Assembly: GCF_900112815.1 (NCBI RefSeq)
Contig: NZ_FOND01000008.1
Span: 154,820 to 218,819, forward strand
DNA: 64,000 nt
From: Blastococcus tunisiensis
GTDB lineage: Bacteria; Actinomycetota; Actinomycetes; Mycobacteriales; Geodermatophilaceae
Reading direction: 5' to 3'
Each line of letters starts with the position of its first letter. The first letter of the stretch is position 1. The translations under genes and the position numbers were made by a program. The notes beneath the pieces are model-generated. The model made no database searches. It was not told the origin of the DNA and saw only the letters and a list, made by a program, of their open reading frames with translations. Positions 1 through 14,686 of the stretch are shown piece after piece.

Positions 1-2437
1 GGGCGATTGCCACGATCGACACGTCCTCCGGCAAGTTCATGAGCTTGACGCCCATCGTGGCACGGTCCTTGTTGTGCCGCACGCCGTTCACCGGCGTCCG
101 GATGACCCCGCCACCGGAGGTGATGGCGTAGAGCTCGTCGCCGAGGGTGACCGCGAGGGCCCCGACGAGCGCTCCCTTGCGGGCCTTCGGATCGGCCGTG
201 AGCACGCCCTTGCCACCCCGGCCCTGGTTCGGGTAGTTCTCGATGCCGGTCCGCTTGGCGAACCCGCGCTCGGTCGCGACCAGGACGTCGACGCCCTCCT
301 GCACGACCATCAGCGACAGCAGCCGGTCGTCCTCGGACAGCGAGATGCCGCGGACGCCCTCGGTGGCCCGCCCCATCGGGCGCAGCGCGCCGTCGTCGGC
401 GGTGAACCGGATCGACATGGCCTTGCGGGTCACCAGCAGCAGGTCGGACTGGTCGTCGATCAGCTGGGCACCGACCAGCTCGTCGCCCTCGCGCAGGTTG
501 ATCGCGATGACGCCGCCCTGGCGCGGGGAGTCGAAGTCGCCGAGCCGGGTCTTCTTGACCTGCCCCTTCGCCGTGGCCAGGACCAGGTACGGCGCGACGC
601 CGTAGTCCTTGATCTGCATGACCTGGGCGATCTTCTCGTCCGGCTGGAACGCCAGGATGTTCGCCACGTGCTGGCCGCGCGCGGTGCGGTTGGCCTCCGG
701 CAGCTCGTAGGCCTTGGACCGGTACACGCGGCCCTTGTTCGTGAAGAACAGGATCCAGTCGTGGGTGGAGCCGACGAAGAAGTGGTCGACGATGTCGTCC
801 TGCTTCAGCTGTGCGCCCATCACGCCCTTGCCGCCGCGGCGCTGGGAGCGGTAGAGGTCGCTCTTGGTCCGCTTGGCGTAGCCGGTGCGGGTGATGGTGA
901 CGACGACCTCCTCCTCCGCGATGAGGTCCTCCATCGACACGTCGCCGTCGTTGGCGACGAACTGGGTGCGGCGGTCGTCGCCGTACTTCTCCACGATCTC
1001 GGCCAGCTCGTCGTGGATGATCTGCCGCTGCCGCTCGGGCGAGGCGAGGATCGCCTCGAGGTCGGCGATCTCCCGCTCGAGCTCGGCCAGCTGGTCGATG
1101 ATCCGCTGGCGCTCCAGCGCGGCCAGCCGGCGCAGCTGCATGTCCAGGATCGCGACGGCCTGGATCTCGTCGATGTCGAGCAGCTCCATCAGCCCGCCGC
1201 GGGCGGCGTCGGCCGACTCGCTGTTGCGGATGAGCGTGATGACGGCGTCGAGCTGGTCGAGTGCCTTGGCCAGGCCGCGCAGGATGTGCGCGCGCTCCTC
1301 GGCCTTGCGCAGCCGGTACCGCGTCCGCCGCTGGATGACCTCGATCTGGTGGTTCACGTACTCGCGCACGAGCTCGTCCAGGCGCAGCGTCCGCGGGACG
1401 CCGTCGACGATGGAGAGCATGTTGCAGCCGAAGGTCGTCTGCAGCTGGGTGTGCTTGTAGAGGTTGTTCAGCACCACCTTGGCCACGGCGTCCCGGCGCA
1501 GCGTGAACACCAGGCGGCGGCCGACGCGGTCGCTGGACTCGTCGGCGATCTCGCTGATGCCCTGCAGCCGGCCGTCCTTGACCGCCTCGGCGATCGACTC
1601 GGCCAGGTTGTCGGGGTTGACCTGGTAGGGCAGCTCGGTGACGACCAGCTGCACCCGGCCCCGGGAGTCCTCCTCGACGGTGACGACGGCGCGCATGCGC
1701 ACCGAGCCGCGGCCGGTGCGGTACGCGTCCTCGATCCCGTCGCGGCCGACGATCAGGCCGTAGGTCGGGAAGTCCGGGCCCTTGATCCGCTCCATGCAGG
1801 CGGCGAGGGCTTCCTCGGCCTCCGCGTCGGGGTGGTCGAGCATCCAGAACACCGCCGCCGCGACCTCGCGGAGGTTGTGCGGCGGCATGTTGGTCGCCAT
1901 GCCGACGGCGATGCCGGCGGAGCCGTTGATCAGCAGGTTGGGGATGCGCCCCGGCAGGACCAGCGGCTCCTGGTTCTTGCCGTCGTAGTTCGGCTGGAAG
2001 TCGACGGTCTCCTCGTCGATGTTGGCCAGCATCTCCATGGCCAGCGGAGTGAGGCGGGCCTCGGTGTACCGCATGGCGGCCGCCGGGTCGTTGCCCGGGG
2101 AGCCGAAGTTGCCCTGGCCGTCGACCAGCGGATAGCGCATCGACCAGGGCTGGGCCAGCCGCACGAGCGCGTCGTAGATCGAGCTGTCGCCGTGCGGGTG
2201 GTAGTTACCCATCACCTCACCGACGACGCGGGCGCACTTCACGTAGCTGCGGTCGGGGCGGAAGCCCTGGTCGTACATGGCGTACAGCACGCGGCGGTGC
2301 ACCGGCTTGAGGCCGTCGCGGACCTCGGGCAGGGCGCGGCCGACGATCACCGACATGGCGTAGTCGATGTAGCTGCGCTGCATCTCCTGCTGGAGGTCGA
2401 CCGGCTCGATGCGGTCGCGCGCGGGGGTCTCGGTCAC
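1..2437 (-). CDS. gyrA: DNA gyrase subunit A (3' end outside window)
   Basis: Breakage-rejoining subunit of the A2B2 gyrase that introduces negative supercoils. The GTG start at 2437 gives [12 protein letters not shown], in the same direction as gyrB and 109 bp after its stop. The quinolone-resistance segment reads [13 protein letters not shown] (residues 80-92), with Ser85 and Asp89 at the two positions that mutate in resistant strains of other species; this looks like a wild-type configuration. The catalytic tyrosine is Tyr124 in AAMRYTEA. The frame is still open at base 1, so about 812 residues are visible and only the end of the C-terminal DNA-wrapping domain is missing. Identification is certain; only the last residues are unknown. 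Confidence 0.98.
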   Translation of the reverse strand, partial: MTETPARDRIEPVDLQQEMQRSYIDYAMSVIVGRALPEVRDGLKPVHRRVLYAMYDQGFRPDRSYVKCARVVGEVMGNYHPHGDSSIYDALVRLAQPWSMRYPLVDGQGNFGSPGNDPAAAMRYTEARLTPLAMEMLANIDEETVDFQPNYDGKNQEPLVLPGRIPNLLINGSAGIAVGMATNMPPHNLREVAAAVFWMLDHPDAEAEEALAACMERIKGPDFPTYGLIVGRDGIEDAYRTGRGSVRMRAVVTVEEDSRGRVQLVVTELPYQVNPDNLAESIAEAVKDGRLQGISEIADESSDRVGRRLVFTLRRDAVAKVVLNNLYKHTQLQTTFGCNMLSIVDGVPRTLRLDELVREYVNHQIEVIQRRTRYRLRKAEERAHILRGLAKALDQLDAVITLIRNSESADAARGGLMELLDIDEIQAVAILDMQLRRLAALERQRIIDQLAELEREIADLEAILASPERQRQIIHDELAEIVEKYGDDRRTQFVANDGDVSMEDLIAEEEVVVTITRTGYAKRTKSDLYRSQRRGGKGVMGAQLKQDDIVDHFFVGSTHDWILFFTNKGRVYRSKAYELPEANRTARGQHVANILAFQPDEKIAQVMQIKDYGVAPYLVLATAKGQVKKTRLGDFDSPRQGGVIAINLREGDELVGAQLIDDQSDLLLVTRKAMSIRFTADDGALRPMGRATEGVRGISLSEDDRLLSLMVVQEGVDVLVATERGFAKRTGIENYPNQGRGGKGVLTADPKARKGALVGALAVTLGDELYAITSGGGVIRTPVNGVRHNKDRATMGVKLMNLPEDVSIVAIA

Positions 2438-2486
2438 GGTTCAGATCTCCAGGGTTCAGCGCACGGTGCGGGATGACGTCGCGTCA

Positions 2487-2546
2487 GGGCCCCTCGCAGG
2501 GTCCCGCTGCGAGCTCGCGAGCAGTGGGGGACGAGGGGGTCCTTCA
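2487..2546 (-). repeat. Palindromic stop-codon element A, copy 1 (gyrB-gyrA gap)
   Basis: A copy of the dispersed GC-rich palindrome. Read on the minus strand it follows the gyrB TGA directly as TGATGAAGGACCCCCTCG and ends CGAGGGGCCC. The outer arms CCCCTCG/CGAGGGG pair, and the inner part contains GCTCGCGAGC. It fills most of the gyrB-gyrA gap. It may act as a terminator or attenuator, or simply be a mobile repeat; function is inferred. Confidence 0.7.
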
Positions 2547-6683
<4,137 letters not shown>

Positions 6684-8330
6684 TCACACGAGGAGCTGGG
6701 CCGTCGCCAGTTCCCGGTACAGCGCGCTGCTGTCCACGAGCTCCCCATGGGTGCCGCGGGCGACGACCCGACCCTGGTCGAGCACCACGATCTGGTCGCT
6801 GTCGAGCACGGTGGACAGCCGGTGGGCCACGACCAGCAGGGCCCGGTCCGCCGAGGCGGCGGCGAGGGTGTCCCGCAGCAGCCCCTCGTTGCGGGCGTCG
6901 AGGCTGGCCGTCGGCTCGTCGAGCAGCAGCAGTTCCGGCCGGGCCAGCAGGGCACGGGCGATGGCCAGGCGCTGGCGCTCGCCGCCGGAGAGCAGCACCC
7001 CCTCGTCACCGACCAGGACGTCGAGCCCGCGGGGTGACCGGCGCACCACGTCGGTCAGGCCCACGTCGGCCAGCACCGCCCACAGCTCGGGGTCGGTGGC
7101 GTCGGGCCGGGTGAGCAGCAGGTTGTCCCGCACCGTCCCGGCGAGCACCGGCGCCTCCTGCTCGACGTACCCGAGCCGGGCCCGCAGCGCCGCCCGCGGC
7201 ATCTCCCGGACGTCGGTCCCGGCCCAGCGCAGCACGCCGCCGCTCACCGGGTAGAAGCCCTCGATCAGCGCCAGGATCGTGGACTTCCCGGCCCCCGACG
7301 GGCCGACCAGCGCCACCCGGCTGCCGGCGGGCACCTCGAAGGAGACGTCGCTGAGCACCTGCGTGCCGTCGGGGTAGCCGAACGAGACGTCCTCGAGCCG
7401 CAGCAACGGGGCGCCGGACGGGGGGACGGCGGCGGCTGCGGGTCGCTCGGGGTGCGCGTCGTCCTCGGGTTCGAGCGCCAGGATCTCCTGGATCCGGGCC
7501 AGTGCCCCGAGACCGGTCTGCAGCTGCGTCCAGGCGCCGATCGCCTGCCCCAACGGCATGACCAGCAGGAACAGGTACAGGATGAACGCGACCAGCTCCG
7601 CGACCGTGATCGATCCGCTGGCCACGCGGTACCCGCCCACCCCGAGCACCGCCAGGAAGGCGCCCTGCACCGCGATCGACCCGGCGGGTGACACCAGGGC
7701 CTCGAGCCGGGCGACGCGCACGCCGGCCGCGTAGGCGCCGGCTGCGCTGGCACCGACGGACTCGACCTCCCGGGCGGTGGCACCGCTGGCGCGGATCGTC
7801 CGGACCGCCGACAGGGCCCGCTCCACGGCGGCGGTCATCGCGCCGACCTGTTCCTGCGCCTGCCGGGAGAGACGCCGGACCCCCCGGGAGGCCAGCACCG
7901 CGGTGGTCACGCCGACCGCGACCGAGGCGACCGTCAGGAGCAGCAGCCAGCCGTCGACCAGCGCCATCGCGATCACCGCCCCGACCGCGAGGACGACGGA
8001 CCCGACGACGTCGACGACGCCGGAGGTGACGGTCGCCCGGAGCAGCGTGGTGTCGGCGCCGACGCGGGACATCAGGTCCCCCGTGCGCCGCCGGTCGTAC
8101 TCGGCCACCGGCAGCCGCAGCAGCCGGTCGGCCAGCAGCTGCCGGGTGGTGAGCACGACCCCCTCGCCGGTCCGCTGCAGCAGGAACTGCTGGAACGCCG
8201 ACAGGGCCGAGGCCAGGAGCAGCACGACCACCAGGACGGCGACGGCCGGCAGCAGCGGGTCCCCGGAGCCGACGACACGGATCACCCGGGCGACCAGCGC
8301 CGGCTGGGCGAGCGCGGCGGCCGCCGCCAC
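6684..8330 (-). CDS. ABC transporter, fused permease/ATPase half-exporter
   Basis: Type IV ABC exporter half-transporter: transmembrane helices in the first 300 residues, then an ATPase with Walker A GPSGAGKST, ABC signature LLSGGERQR, Walker B LLLLDEPTASLD and switch histidine VAHRLST. It probably exports a hydrophobic compound or lipid as a homodimer; the substrate cannot be read from sequence. The start is uncertain. GTG at 8330 is the first conventional start codon, but the same frame is open upstream and encodes a fitting basic N-terminus and first helix (RQLLPLLRPHRRRLAAAAAL) back to a CTG at 8453, which would give about 589 residues, the usual family length. It follows the 8467-9396 gene closely. 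Confidence 0.85.
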   Translation of the reverse strand: MAAAAALAQPALVARVIRVVGSGDPLLPAVAVLVVVLLLASALSAFQQFLLQRTGEGVVLTTRQLLADRLLRLPVAEYDRRRTGDLMSRVGADTTLLRATVTSGVVDVVGSVVLAVGAVIAMALVDGWLLLLTVASVAVGVTTAVLASRGVRRLSRQAQEQVGAMTAAVERALSAVRTIRASGATAREVESVGASAAGAYAAGVRVARLEALVSPAGSIAVQGAFLAVLGVGGYRVASGSITVAELVAFILYLFLLVMPLGQAIGAWTQLQTGLGALARIQEILALEPEDDAHPERPAAAAVPPSGAPLLRLEDVSFGYPDGTQVLSDVSFEVPAGSRVALVGPSGAGKSTILALIEGFYPVSGGVLRWAGTDVREMPRAALRARLGYVEQEAPVLAGTVRDNLLLTRPDATDPELWAVLADVGLTDVVRRSPRGLDVLVGDEGVLLSGGERQRLAIARALLARPELLLLDEPTASLDARNEGLLRDTLAAASADRALLVVAHRLSTVLDSDQIVVLDQGRVVARGTHGELVDSSALYRELATAQLLV

Positions 8331-8466
8331 CAGGGAGAGCGCCGCGGCCGCGGCCAGGCGCCGGCGGTGCGGCCGCAGCAGGGGCAGGAGCTGCCGGATC
8401 CCCGCAGCTGCGGAGGGCTCGGCGCCCCTGTCGGGTGGGGCGGAGGCGGTCAGCGGATCGGCCGGG

Positions 8467-9396
8467 TCAGACGCCGGCGGCGAGCGCGGCGACGATCGCC
8501 GTCAGCAACCGGGCGTGGTGCTCGATGAGCTGCGGCCGGTGACCGTCCGGCCGGACCGCGGCGACGTGCCCCGCACCGGTCCAGAACTCGTCCCCGTCGT
8601 CGGTGCCGAGCAGCAGGCCGTGGACGGCGGGGTCCTGGGCCAGCCGGCGGACCTGGGGCCCGTCCTCCGCCGCCAGCAGCTGCCAGCGCCCGTCGAACGC
8701 CTCGTCGCCGCTGAGCAGGGGGACCAGCCCGGTGGTGCCGTGCTTCCACAGCCGCGCCGGCGACAGCCGGAACACCGGGACGGCGCCCAGCAGCGGCGCC
8801 GCGGTGATGGCGTGCGTCGCCACCCACTGCCGCCCCGACGGGTACACGACGTCGAAGGCCACCAGCTCGACGGCGCCGGCGCGGCCCCGCAGCACCCCGG
8901 CCGGGCGCGCGTCCTTGCCCGGCCGCACCGGCGCGCTGGCCAGCAGGTCGATGAGCGCGGCGTCCTGGGGCCCGCTGCCGTCGGACACCGTCCAGCCGTG
9001 CTGCAGCGCCCAGCTCTGCGCCCCGAGCTGGTCGCCCTCGTAGCTGAACGCGCGCTCCATCTCGGGGTCCCGGGTCCGCGGCCGGGAGCCGAACAGCCCC
9101 CCGCGCTGGCGCTCCGGGGCGTCGGTCGGCGAGGGCGGCGGCGCCCAGGACGGGTCGACCTCGGACCGCCGCTCGCGGTCGGGGTCGGACCGCCGCTCCC
9201 GGTCGGGTTCGGCCGCGGGCAGGTCCCACCCCGGCGGCTGCCAGCCGGGGCCCTGAGCGGTGTGGTCGCCGTCCCGGGGCTGCCTGCGCCGGTCGGCGAA
9301 GTTCGGTGGATCGGCCGGCTCGTCGCCCGAGAGGTGGGCGGGCTCCTGCCAGTCGCTGCCGTCGTCGGCACCGTCGCGGTCGCGGGGGCTGCTCAT
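8467..9396 (-). CDS. Uncharacterised protein (309 aa)
   Basis: Not recognised. The N-terminal third is hydrophilic, low-complexity and proline/arginine/aspartate rich, with a short repeat (DPDRERRS twice). From about residue 115 a folded domain begins (MERAFSYEGDQLGAQSWALQHGWTV) and continues to the C-terminus, without signal peptide or membrane helix. The ATG at 9396 gives MSSPRDRDGADDG. It sits between dciA and the ABC exporter on the same strand with small gaps, so co-transcription is possible. Cytoplasmic location is inferred from the lack of targeting signals. Coding status is well supported by frame length and neighbours. Confidence 0.75.
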   Translation of the reverse strand: MSSPRDRDGADDGSDWQEPAHLSGDEPADPPNFADRRRQPRDGDHTAQGPGWQPPGWDLPAAEPDRERRSDPDRERRSEVDPSWAPPPSPTDAPERQRGGLFGSRPRTRDPEMERAFSYEGDQLGAQSWALQHGWTVSDGSGPQDAALIDLLASAPVRPGKDARPAGVLRGRAGAVELVAFDVVYPSGRQWVATHAITAAPLLGAVPVFRLSPARLWKHGTTGLVPLLSGDEAFDGRWQLLAAEDGPQVRRLAQDPAVHGLLLGTDDGDEFWTGAGHVAAVRPDGHRPQLIEHHARLLTAIVAALAAGV

Positions 9397-9450
9397 CGCT
9401 CCATCGTCCTCCCGGCGCCGTCCGGACCTCCAGCGAGGCCGGGGTGGCGC

Positions 9451-9951
9451 CTATCCGTACGTGTCCCGCGGCCCCCGGCCGCGCACGGAGCGCGGACCCT
9501 TCTTCCAGCTCGGGGCCGTCGGACCGACAACGCGCAGCCGGGTCACGACGTCCCCGCCGACCTGCGCGCGCAGCTTGCCGAGGATCGAGGGCGCCATCAG
9601 CGTCAGCTGGGTGGCCCAAGCGGTCGACTCCGCCTCGACGAGCAACACCCCCTCGGTCAGGCTCCGCGGCGCGCAGTGCTCGGCGATGTCGGGGCCGACG
9701 AGCGCCGACCAGCGGCCGAACACGGCGCCGATCCGGGTGCGCTCGGACCAGTCCTGCTCGGTGACGAGGGAGTCCACCAGCCGGCCCAGGGGCTGGGGGT
9801 CGTCGGCGCCCGGCCCCGCCCCGGTCCACTTCCGCCGCGGCCCGGCGATCCGCCGGCGGGTCGGCTGGGGACGGGCGGCGGAGGCGGCCCGGGCGGCCTC
9901 GAGTGCGGCCCGGGCGATGTCGCTCGGCCGGGCGGGGCGCTCCTCCGTCAC
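9451..9951 (-). CDS. dciA: DUF721 protein, DciA-like replicative helicase loader
   Basis: 166-residue DUF721 protein. Members of this family (DciA) help load the DnaB replicative helicase in the many bacteria that lack DnaC/DnaI. A disordered basic N-terminus ([23 protein letters not shown]) is followed by the conserved KH-like domain, [36 protein letters not shown]. The ATG at 9951 overlaps the recF stop by four bases (ATGA), so translation is coupled. Its place directly downstream of recF is the standard actinobacterial position. The helicase-loading role is known for the family, not shown here. Confidence 0.9.
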   Translation of the reverse strand: MTEERPARPSDIARAALEAARAASAARPQPTRRRIAGPRRKWTGAGPGADDPQPLGRLVDSLVTEQDWSERTRIGAVFGRWSALVGPDIAEHCAPRSLTEGVLLVEAESTAWATQLTLMAPSILGKLRAQVGGDVVTRLRVVGPTAPSWKKGPRSVRGRGPRDTYG

Positions 9952-11123
9952 GAGGCCTCCTCCGCGGCCGCGGTCCCGTCCTTGACGAGCAGCGCGTACC
10001 CGCCGCCCACCTCGACCCGCGCCCCGCGGAGTTCCTCGGGCACGTCGTCGAGCACGGCGGCGGTGATCAGGGTCTGCTCCGCGGAGCCCGCCACCGCGGC
10101 CAGTGCCGCGCGCCGCTCGGCGTCCAGCGTCGCGAAGACGTCGTCCAGGATCAGGACGGGGTCCTCGCCGTCGCCGCGCAGCAGCGCGAACGTCGCCAGC
10201 TTCAGGGCGAGCGCCAGCGACCAGGACTCCCCGTGGCTGGCGAACCCCTTGGCCGGCGAGGGCCCCAGGTGGAGCACGAGGTCGTCGCGGTGCGGGCCGA
10301 CGAGCGTCATCCCCCGGTCCAGCTCGTCGCCCCGCCGCTCGGCGATCCGCTCGCGCATGGCCGCGGTCAGCTCGGCGGCCGAGGGCACCGCGGTCTCGGC
10401 GGTCACCGCCGTGCCGTCCCCGGCGAGCGGCACGGTCGAGGAGTACCCGAGCCCGGCGACGGCCGCCTCCGCTCCCGCCACCTCGGCGTAGGCGCGGGCG
10501 ACGTGCGGCGCCAGGTCCGCGATCAGCCGGCGGCGTGCGGCCAGCAGCTGCCCGCCGGCGTCGGTCAGGTGCGCGTCCCAGACGTCGAGGGTCTCGATGG
10601 CCTTGCCCCGGGCCAGGCGCGCGGTCTTCAGCAGCGCATTGCGCTGCTTGAGGACCCGGTCGTAGTCCGAGCGCACGCCGGCCAGCCGCGGCGTGCGGGT
10701 GACCAGCAGCTCGTCGAGGAAGCGGCGGCGCTCGGTCGGGTCGCCGCGGACGAGCGAGAGGTCCTCCGGGGCGAAGAGGACCGTGCGGACGAGGCCGAGC
10801 AGCTCCCGGGGCCGGGGCAGCGGGCCCCGGTTGACGCGGACGCGGTTGGCCCGGCCCGGGTTGATCTCGATCTCCACGAGCAGCTCCCGGTCCCCGCTGC
10901 GCAGGGCCGCCCGGACCACCGCCTGGCCGTCGCCGTGCCGGACCAGGGGCGCGTCCCCGGACACCCGGTGGCTGCTCATCGTCGCCAGGTAGCCGACCGC
11001 CTCGACCAGGTTGGTCTTGCCCTCCCCGTTGCGGCCGACGAACACCGTGGGGCCGGGCCCGAGCGCCAGGTCGACCCGCTCCCAGCTGCGGAACGACCCG
11101 AGCTGCAGATGCCGGACGTACAT
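9948..11123 (-). CDS. recF: DNA replication and repair protein RecF
   Basis: 391-residue SMC-like ATPase of gap repair that helps load RecA on SSB-coated DNA with RecO and RecR. The ATG at 11123 gives [19 protein letters not shown], the usual RecF start, although the frame is open further upstream through repeat DNA. Walker A is [10 protein letters not shown] (about residues 30-39), the signature-like segment is [15 protein letters not shown], and Walker B is [12 protein letters not shown] near the C-terminus. It overlaps dciA by four bases. Upstream lies a triple copy of palindromic element A. Confidence 0.96.
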   Translation of the reverse strand: MYVRHLQLGSFRSWERVDLALGPGPTVFVGRNGEGKTNLVEAVGYLATMSSHRVSGDAPLVRHGDGQAVVRAALRSGDRELLVEIEINPGRANRVRVNRGPLPRPRELLGLVRTVLFAPEDLSLVRGDPTERRRFLDELLVTRTPRLAGVRSDYDRVLKQRNALLKTARLARGKAIETLDVWDAHLTDAGGQLLAARRRLIADLAPHVARAYAEVAGAEAAVAGLGYSSTVPLAGDGTAVTAETAVPSAAELTAAMRERIAERRGDELDRGMTLVGPHRDDLVLHLGPSPAKGFASHGESWSLALALKLATFALLRGDGEDPVLILDDVFATLDAERRAALAAVAGSAEQTLITAAVLDDVPEELRGARVEVGGGYALLVKDGTAAAEEAS

Positions 11124-11130
11124 GTCAGGA

Positions 11131-11316
11131 CCGGCCCCCGTGCAGGGCCCCGCCGCGAGCCTGCGAGTGGTGGGGGGCAGGCGACGTGCTGGACCAGCCC
11201 CCGTGCAGGGCCCCGCCGCGAGCCTGCCGCGGGTGGGGGGCAGGTGACGTGCTGGAACGGCCCCCGTGCAGGGCCCCGCCGCGAGCCTGCGAGTGGTGGG
11301 GGGCACGGGGGTCCTT
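11131..11316. repeat. Palindromic element A, three tandem copies (gnd-recF gap)
   Basis: The gap between gnd and recF consists almost entirely of three head-to-tail copies starting near 11133, 11197 and 11259. Each begins GCCCCCGTGCAGGGCCCCGC and runs through GCGAGCCTGC to TGGGGGGC. Only the copy next to gnd has the full right arm CACGGGGGTCC. That arm abuts the gnd stop as TGACGAAGGACCCCCGTG on the minus strand. The two inner copies are separated by GACGTGCTGGA spacers. This looks like amplification of the element in place. Confidence 0.85.
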
Positions 11317-11318
11317 CG

Positions 11319-12251
<933 letters not shown>

Positions 12252-12349
12252 GATGGCGTCCCCTCTTCGCGGATTGTGGATGTCCTGCTCATCGTGCCCG
12301 GCGGACGGCCTCGCCGCAGGTGCCCGCCCCGTCCCGAGGCTCGAGGCAA

Positions 12350-13513
12350 TCAGCCGGGCAGCCGCACCGGCATGATCAGGTAGCGGTAGCTCCCCGGGCG
12401 CTCGGCCGGCTTCGCCGGCTGCCCGTCGTCGTTGGCCGCGGGCTCCTCGACGCCGGAGAGCACCGCCGGCTTCAGCGGGCTGGTGAAGTCCATCCGCGCC
12501 CGGTCGCTGTGCACCGCGGCCAGCCCGTCCAGCAGGAACGTCGGGTTGAAGCCGATGGTGAGCGGCTCGCCGTCGAACTCGACGTCGCACCGTTCCTCGG
12601 CCTGGCCCTCCTCGTCGCTGCCGCCGGCCCGCAGGGTGACCTGGCCGGGGGTGAACTCGCACCGCAGCGGCGTGCCCCGCTCGGCGACGAGGGCGACCCG
12701 CTTGGCCGCGTCGGTGAACAGGCCCACCGGCAGCGTCGCGTGGGCGTTGGACTCGTTCGGCATGATCGCGCGGTACTTGACGAACTCCGCGTCGAGCAGC
12801 CGGGTCGTGGTCTGCCGGTCCTTGCCCGAGAGGCCCAGGATGCCCTCGCCGGAGCTGCCGGAGGCGAGCGAGAGGACGATCTCCGGCCCGCTGGTCAGGG
12901 TCTTCGCCGCGTCGGCCAGGGTGCGGGCGGGCACGAGCACCGCGGCCGACACCCCGGACGTCTCCGGGCGCCAGGCGAACTCGCGGACCGCCAGCCGGTA
13001 ACGGTCGGTGGCGGCGAGGGTGATCAGGTCGTCCTCGATCTCCAGGCGGACCCCGGTGAGCATCGGCAGCGTGTCGTCGCGCCCCGCGGCGACGGCGACC
13101 TGCCCGACCGCCTCGGCGAAGACGTCGCTGTCGACCAGGCCGGCCGAGGACGGCATCGAGGGCAGCGACGGGTAGTCCTCGACCGGGAGCGTCGGCAGGC
13201 TGAACCGCGCGTTGCCGCAGGTGAGGGCGAGCCGGGGCCCGTCGGCGGTGATCTCCACCGGATGCGGGGGGAGCGCGCGGGTGATCTCGGCCAGCAGCCG
13301 GCCCGGCACCAGGACGCGGCCGCTCTCGGTGGCCTGCACGTCCACCTCGGCACGGGCCGACACCTCGTAGTCGAACCCGGAGACCGACAGCTGGTTGCCG
13401 TCCACCTCGAGCAGGATCCCGGCCAGAACGGGGACCGACGGTCGCGGCGGCAGGCTGCGCGCCGTCCACGCGACGGCGTCGGCGAGCACCTCACGTGTCA
13501 CCCGGAACTTCAT
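12350..13513 (-). CDS. dnaN: DNA polymerase III beta clamp
   Basis: 387-residue sliding clamp that tethers the replicative polymerase. The chosen ATG at 13513 gives MKFRVTREVLADAVAWTARSLPPRPSVPVL, the normal actinobacterial N-terminus; an in-frame GTG four codons upstream is the alternative. The three clamp domains are recognisable, and the C-terminus SYRYLIMPVRLPG carries the conserved P-x-R-L pocket residues. It is separated from dnaA by the origin region and reads in the same direction as dnaA. Downstream gnd follows after 98 bp. Confidence 0.97.
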   Translation of the reverse strand: MKFRVTREVLADAVAWTARSLPPRPSVPVLAGILLEVDGNQLSVSGFDYEVSARAEVDVQATESGRVLVPGRLLAEITRALPPHPVEITADGPRLALTCGNARFSLPTLPVEDYPSLPSMPSSAGLVDSDVFAEAVGQVAVAAGRDDTLPMLTGVRLEIEDDLITLAATDRYRLAVREFAWRPETSGVSAAVLVPARTLADAAKTLTSGPEIVLSLASGSSGEGILGLSGKDRQTTTRLLDAEFVKYRAIMPNESNAHATLPVGLFTDAAKRVALVAERGTPLRCEFTPGQVTLRAGGSDEEGQAEERCDVEFDGEPLTIGFNPTFLLDGLAAVHSDRARMDFTSPLKPAVLSGVEEPAANDDGQPAKPAERPGSYRYLIMPVRLPG

Positions 13514-14324
13514 CTCTCGACCCACCCCAGCTCAGCTCCGGCATCCCGCTCGCGGGGACGCCTGTTCCCGGACCGGCAGCGGGACCCGGAGGCCGCCCGA
13601 TGCCGGTGCGGTGCTCATGGTGCCTGCTGCGGTCCCCCGGGGGGAAACCCTGGTCCCCCGATGAGGCTGGAACGTCCTCTCGGCCGATCCTCTCCCGCTG
13701 CCGTCGTGGCGGGAACCCCGGCGCTGTTCCGAGCAGGGCACGAGTCCGGTAGGGGGCACCTCGGATCGGGCCTTCCCCACCCAGAGTGTGGTTCGAGAAT
13801 CTCCGAGATAACTCCCTCATCCTCGTCATCACAGGTGTGGAAGCTGGGGAACGAGGCCCTTTCCGCAGGTCAGGACCCGAACGGGCCTGTTGGCCCGCTG
13901 TGGGCGGTCACCGTCGAACTGTTGTCGACACGTGGACATCTCGATGGTTGTTCACCGGCGCCGGGCGACGTCCACCGCCTGTCCCCTGCCTCTCCCTGCG
14001 CCATCCCCAGGCCGTGCCCAGGCCCGGAGGGACGCCGGACGGGGGACGGTGCGCGAGCCAGGCGTACGGCCCCTATACCTGCAGGTCAGGTGCCGTGTCC
14101 AGGTGCGGACGGTGATCGGGCCGGTGCGATGCCGGAGGCGGTCCGGTGACCACCGGTGACCCGGCGGGCACGAGATCTCCCCAACCTGTGCACATTCCTG
14201 GGGACAACTCGTCGACGAGTCGAGGACGGTGACCGGCCGGGTACCGGCAGCTACCGCGTCCGGTGAGGGGTCCGCCGGTGTCGACTTCTGTCCACGGCTG
14301 TGGACAAAGCGGAGGACAACTCTT

Positions 14325-14675
14325 CTGTCGTCCTCCGGACGGCACCGCGGGCTATGACTTCGTCGTCCTCCGGACGACACCGCGGCCAGGTGCCGTTCCC
14401 GGCTGGGCTGAGCCGTTGCCCATGTCCCGATCGGGAGGTCCTCCGGACCCCCGCGATCGGTCCACCCCAGCTGCCTGCCGTCCCCGACCAGGCACGCGGT
14501 CACGAGGTGCCGTCCCAGCGGCACGGGGGTGCTCCGCCGCGCAGTCGGACCCTGCCCACTCCGGTGGGCAGGGTCCGACTGTCGAGCCCGTGCCCATGTC
14601 CCGGCTCGGCGGGTCCTCCGGGCCGCCCTGTGACCGATCCATCCCGGGCGATGACTCTGTCGTCCTCCGGGCGGT
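14325..14675. repeat. Imperfect duplicated segments in the dnaA-side of oriC
   Basis: GTCGTCCTCCGG occurs at about 14328, 14362 and 14659, the first two followed by AC-G-CACCGCGG. TGCCCATGTCCCG occurs at about 14417 and 14591, each followed after a few bases by GGTCCTCCGG and a GATC-TCC block. The arrangement suggests an old duplication of about 130-170 bp, partly diverged. No coding role is seen. Confidence 0.6.
14542..14581. repeat. Perfect 18-bp inverted repeat with TCCG loop in oriC
   Basis: The left arm is 14542-14559 (CAGTCGGACCCTGCCCAC), the loop TCCG, and the right arm 14564-14581. Pairing is perfect over 18 bp. It has no T-run and lies about 160 bp after the dnaA stop, so it may be a terminator for dnaA transcripts entering oriC, a cruciform, or a protein-binding site. 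Confidence 0.8.
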
Positions 14676-14686
14676 GCGGTCCGGAG

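Noticed and set aside
74..2476. Long plus-strand open frame of 800 codons opposite gyrA
   Set aside because: It mirrors gyrA codons in the opposite strand, is extremely rich in Arg/Ala/Gly/Val/Asp/His as antisense frames in GC-rich DNA are, and has no domain. Similar shadows occur opposite gyrB, recF, dnaN, dnaA, trxB, murJ, ponA and the reductase gene.
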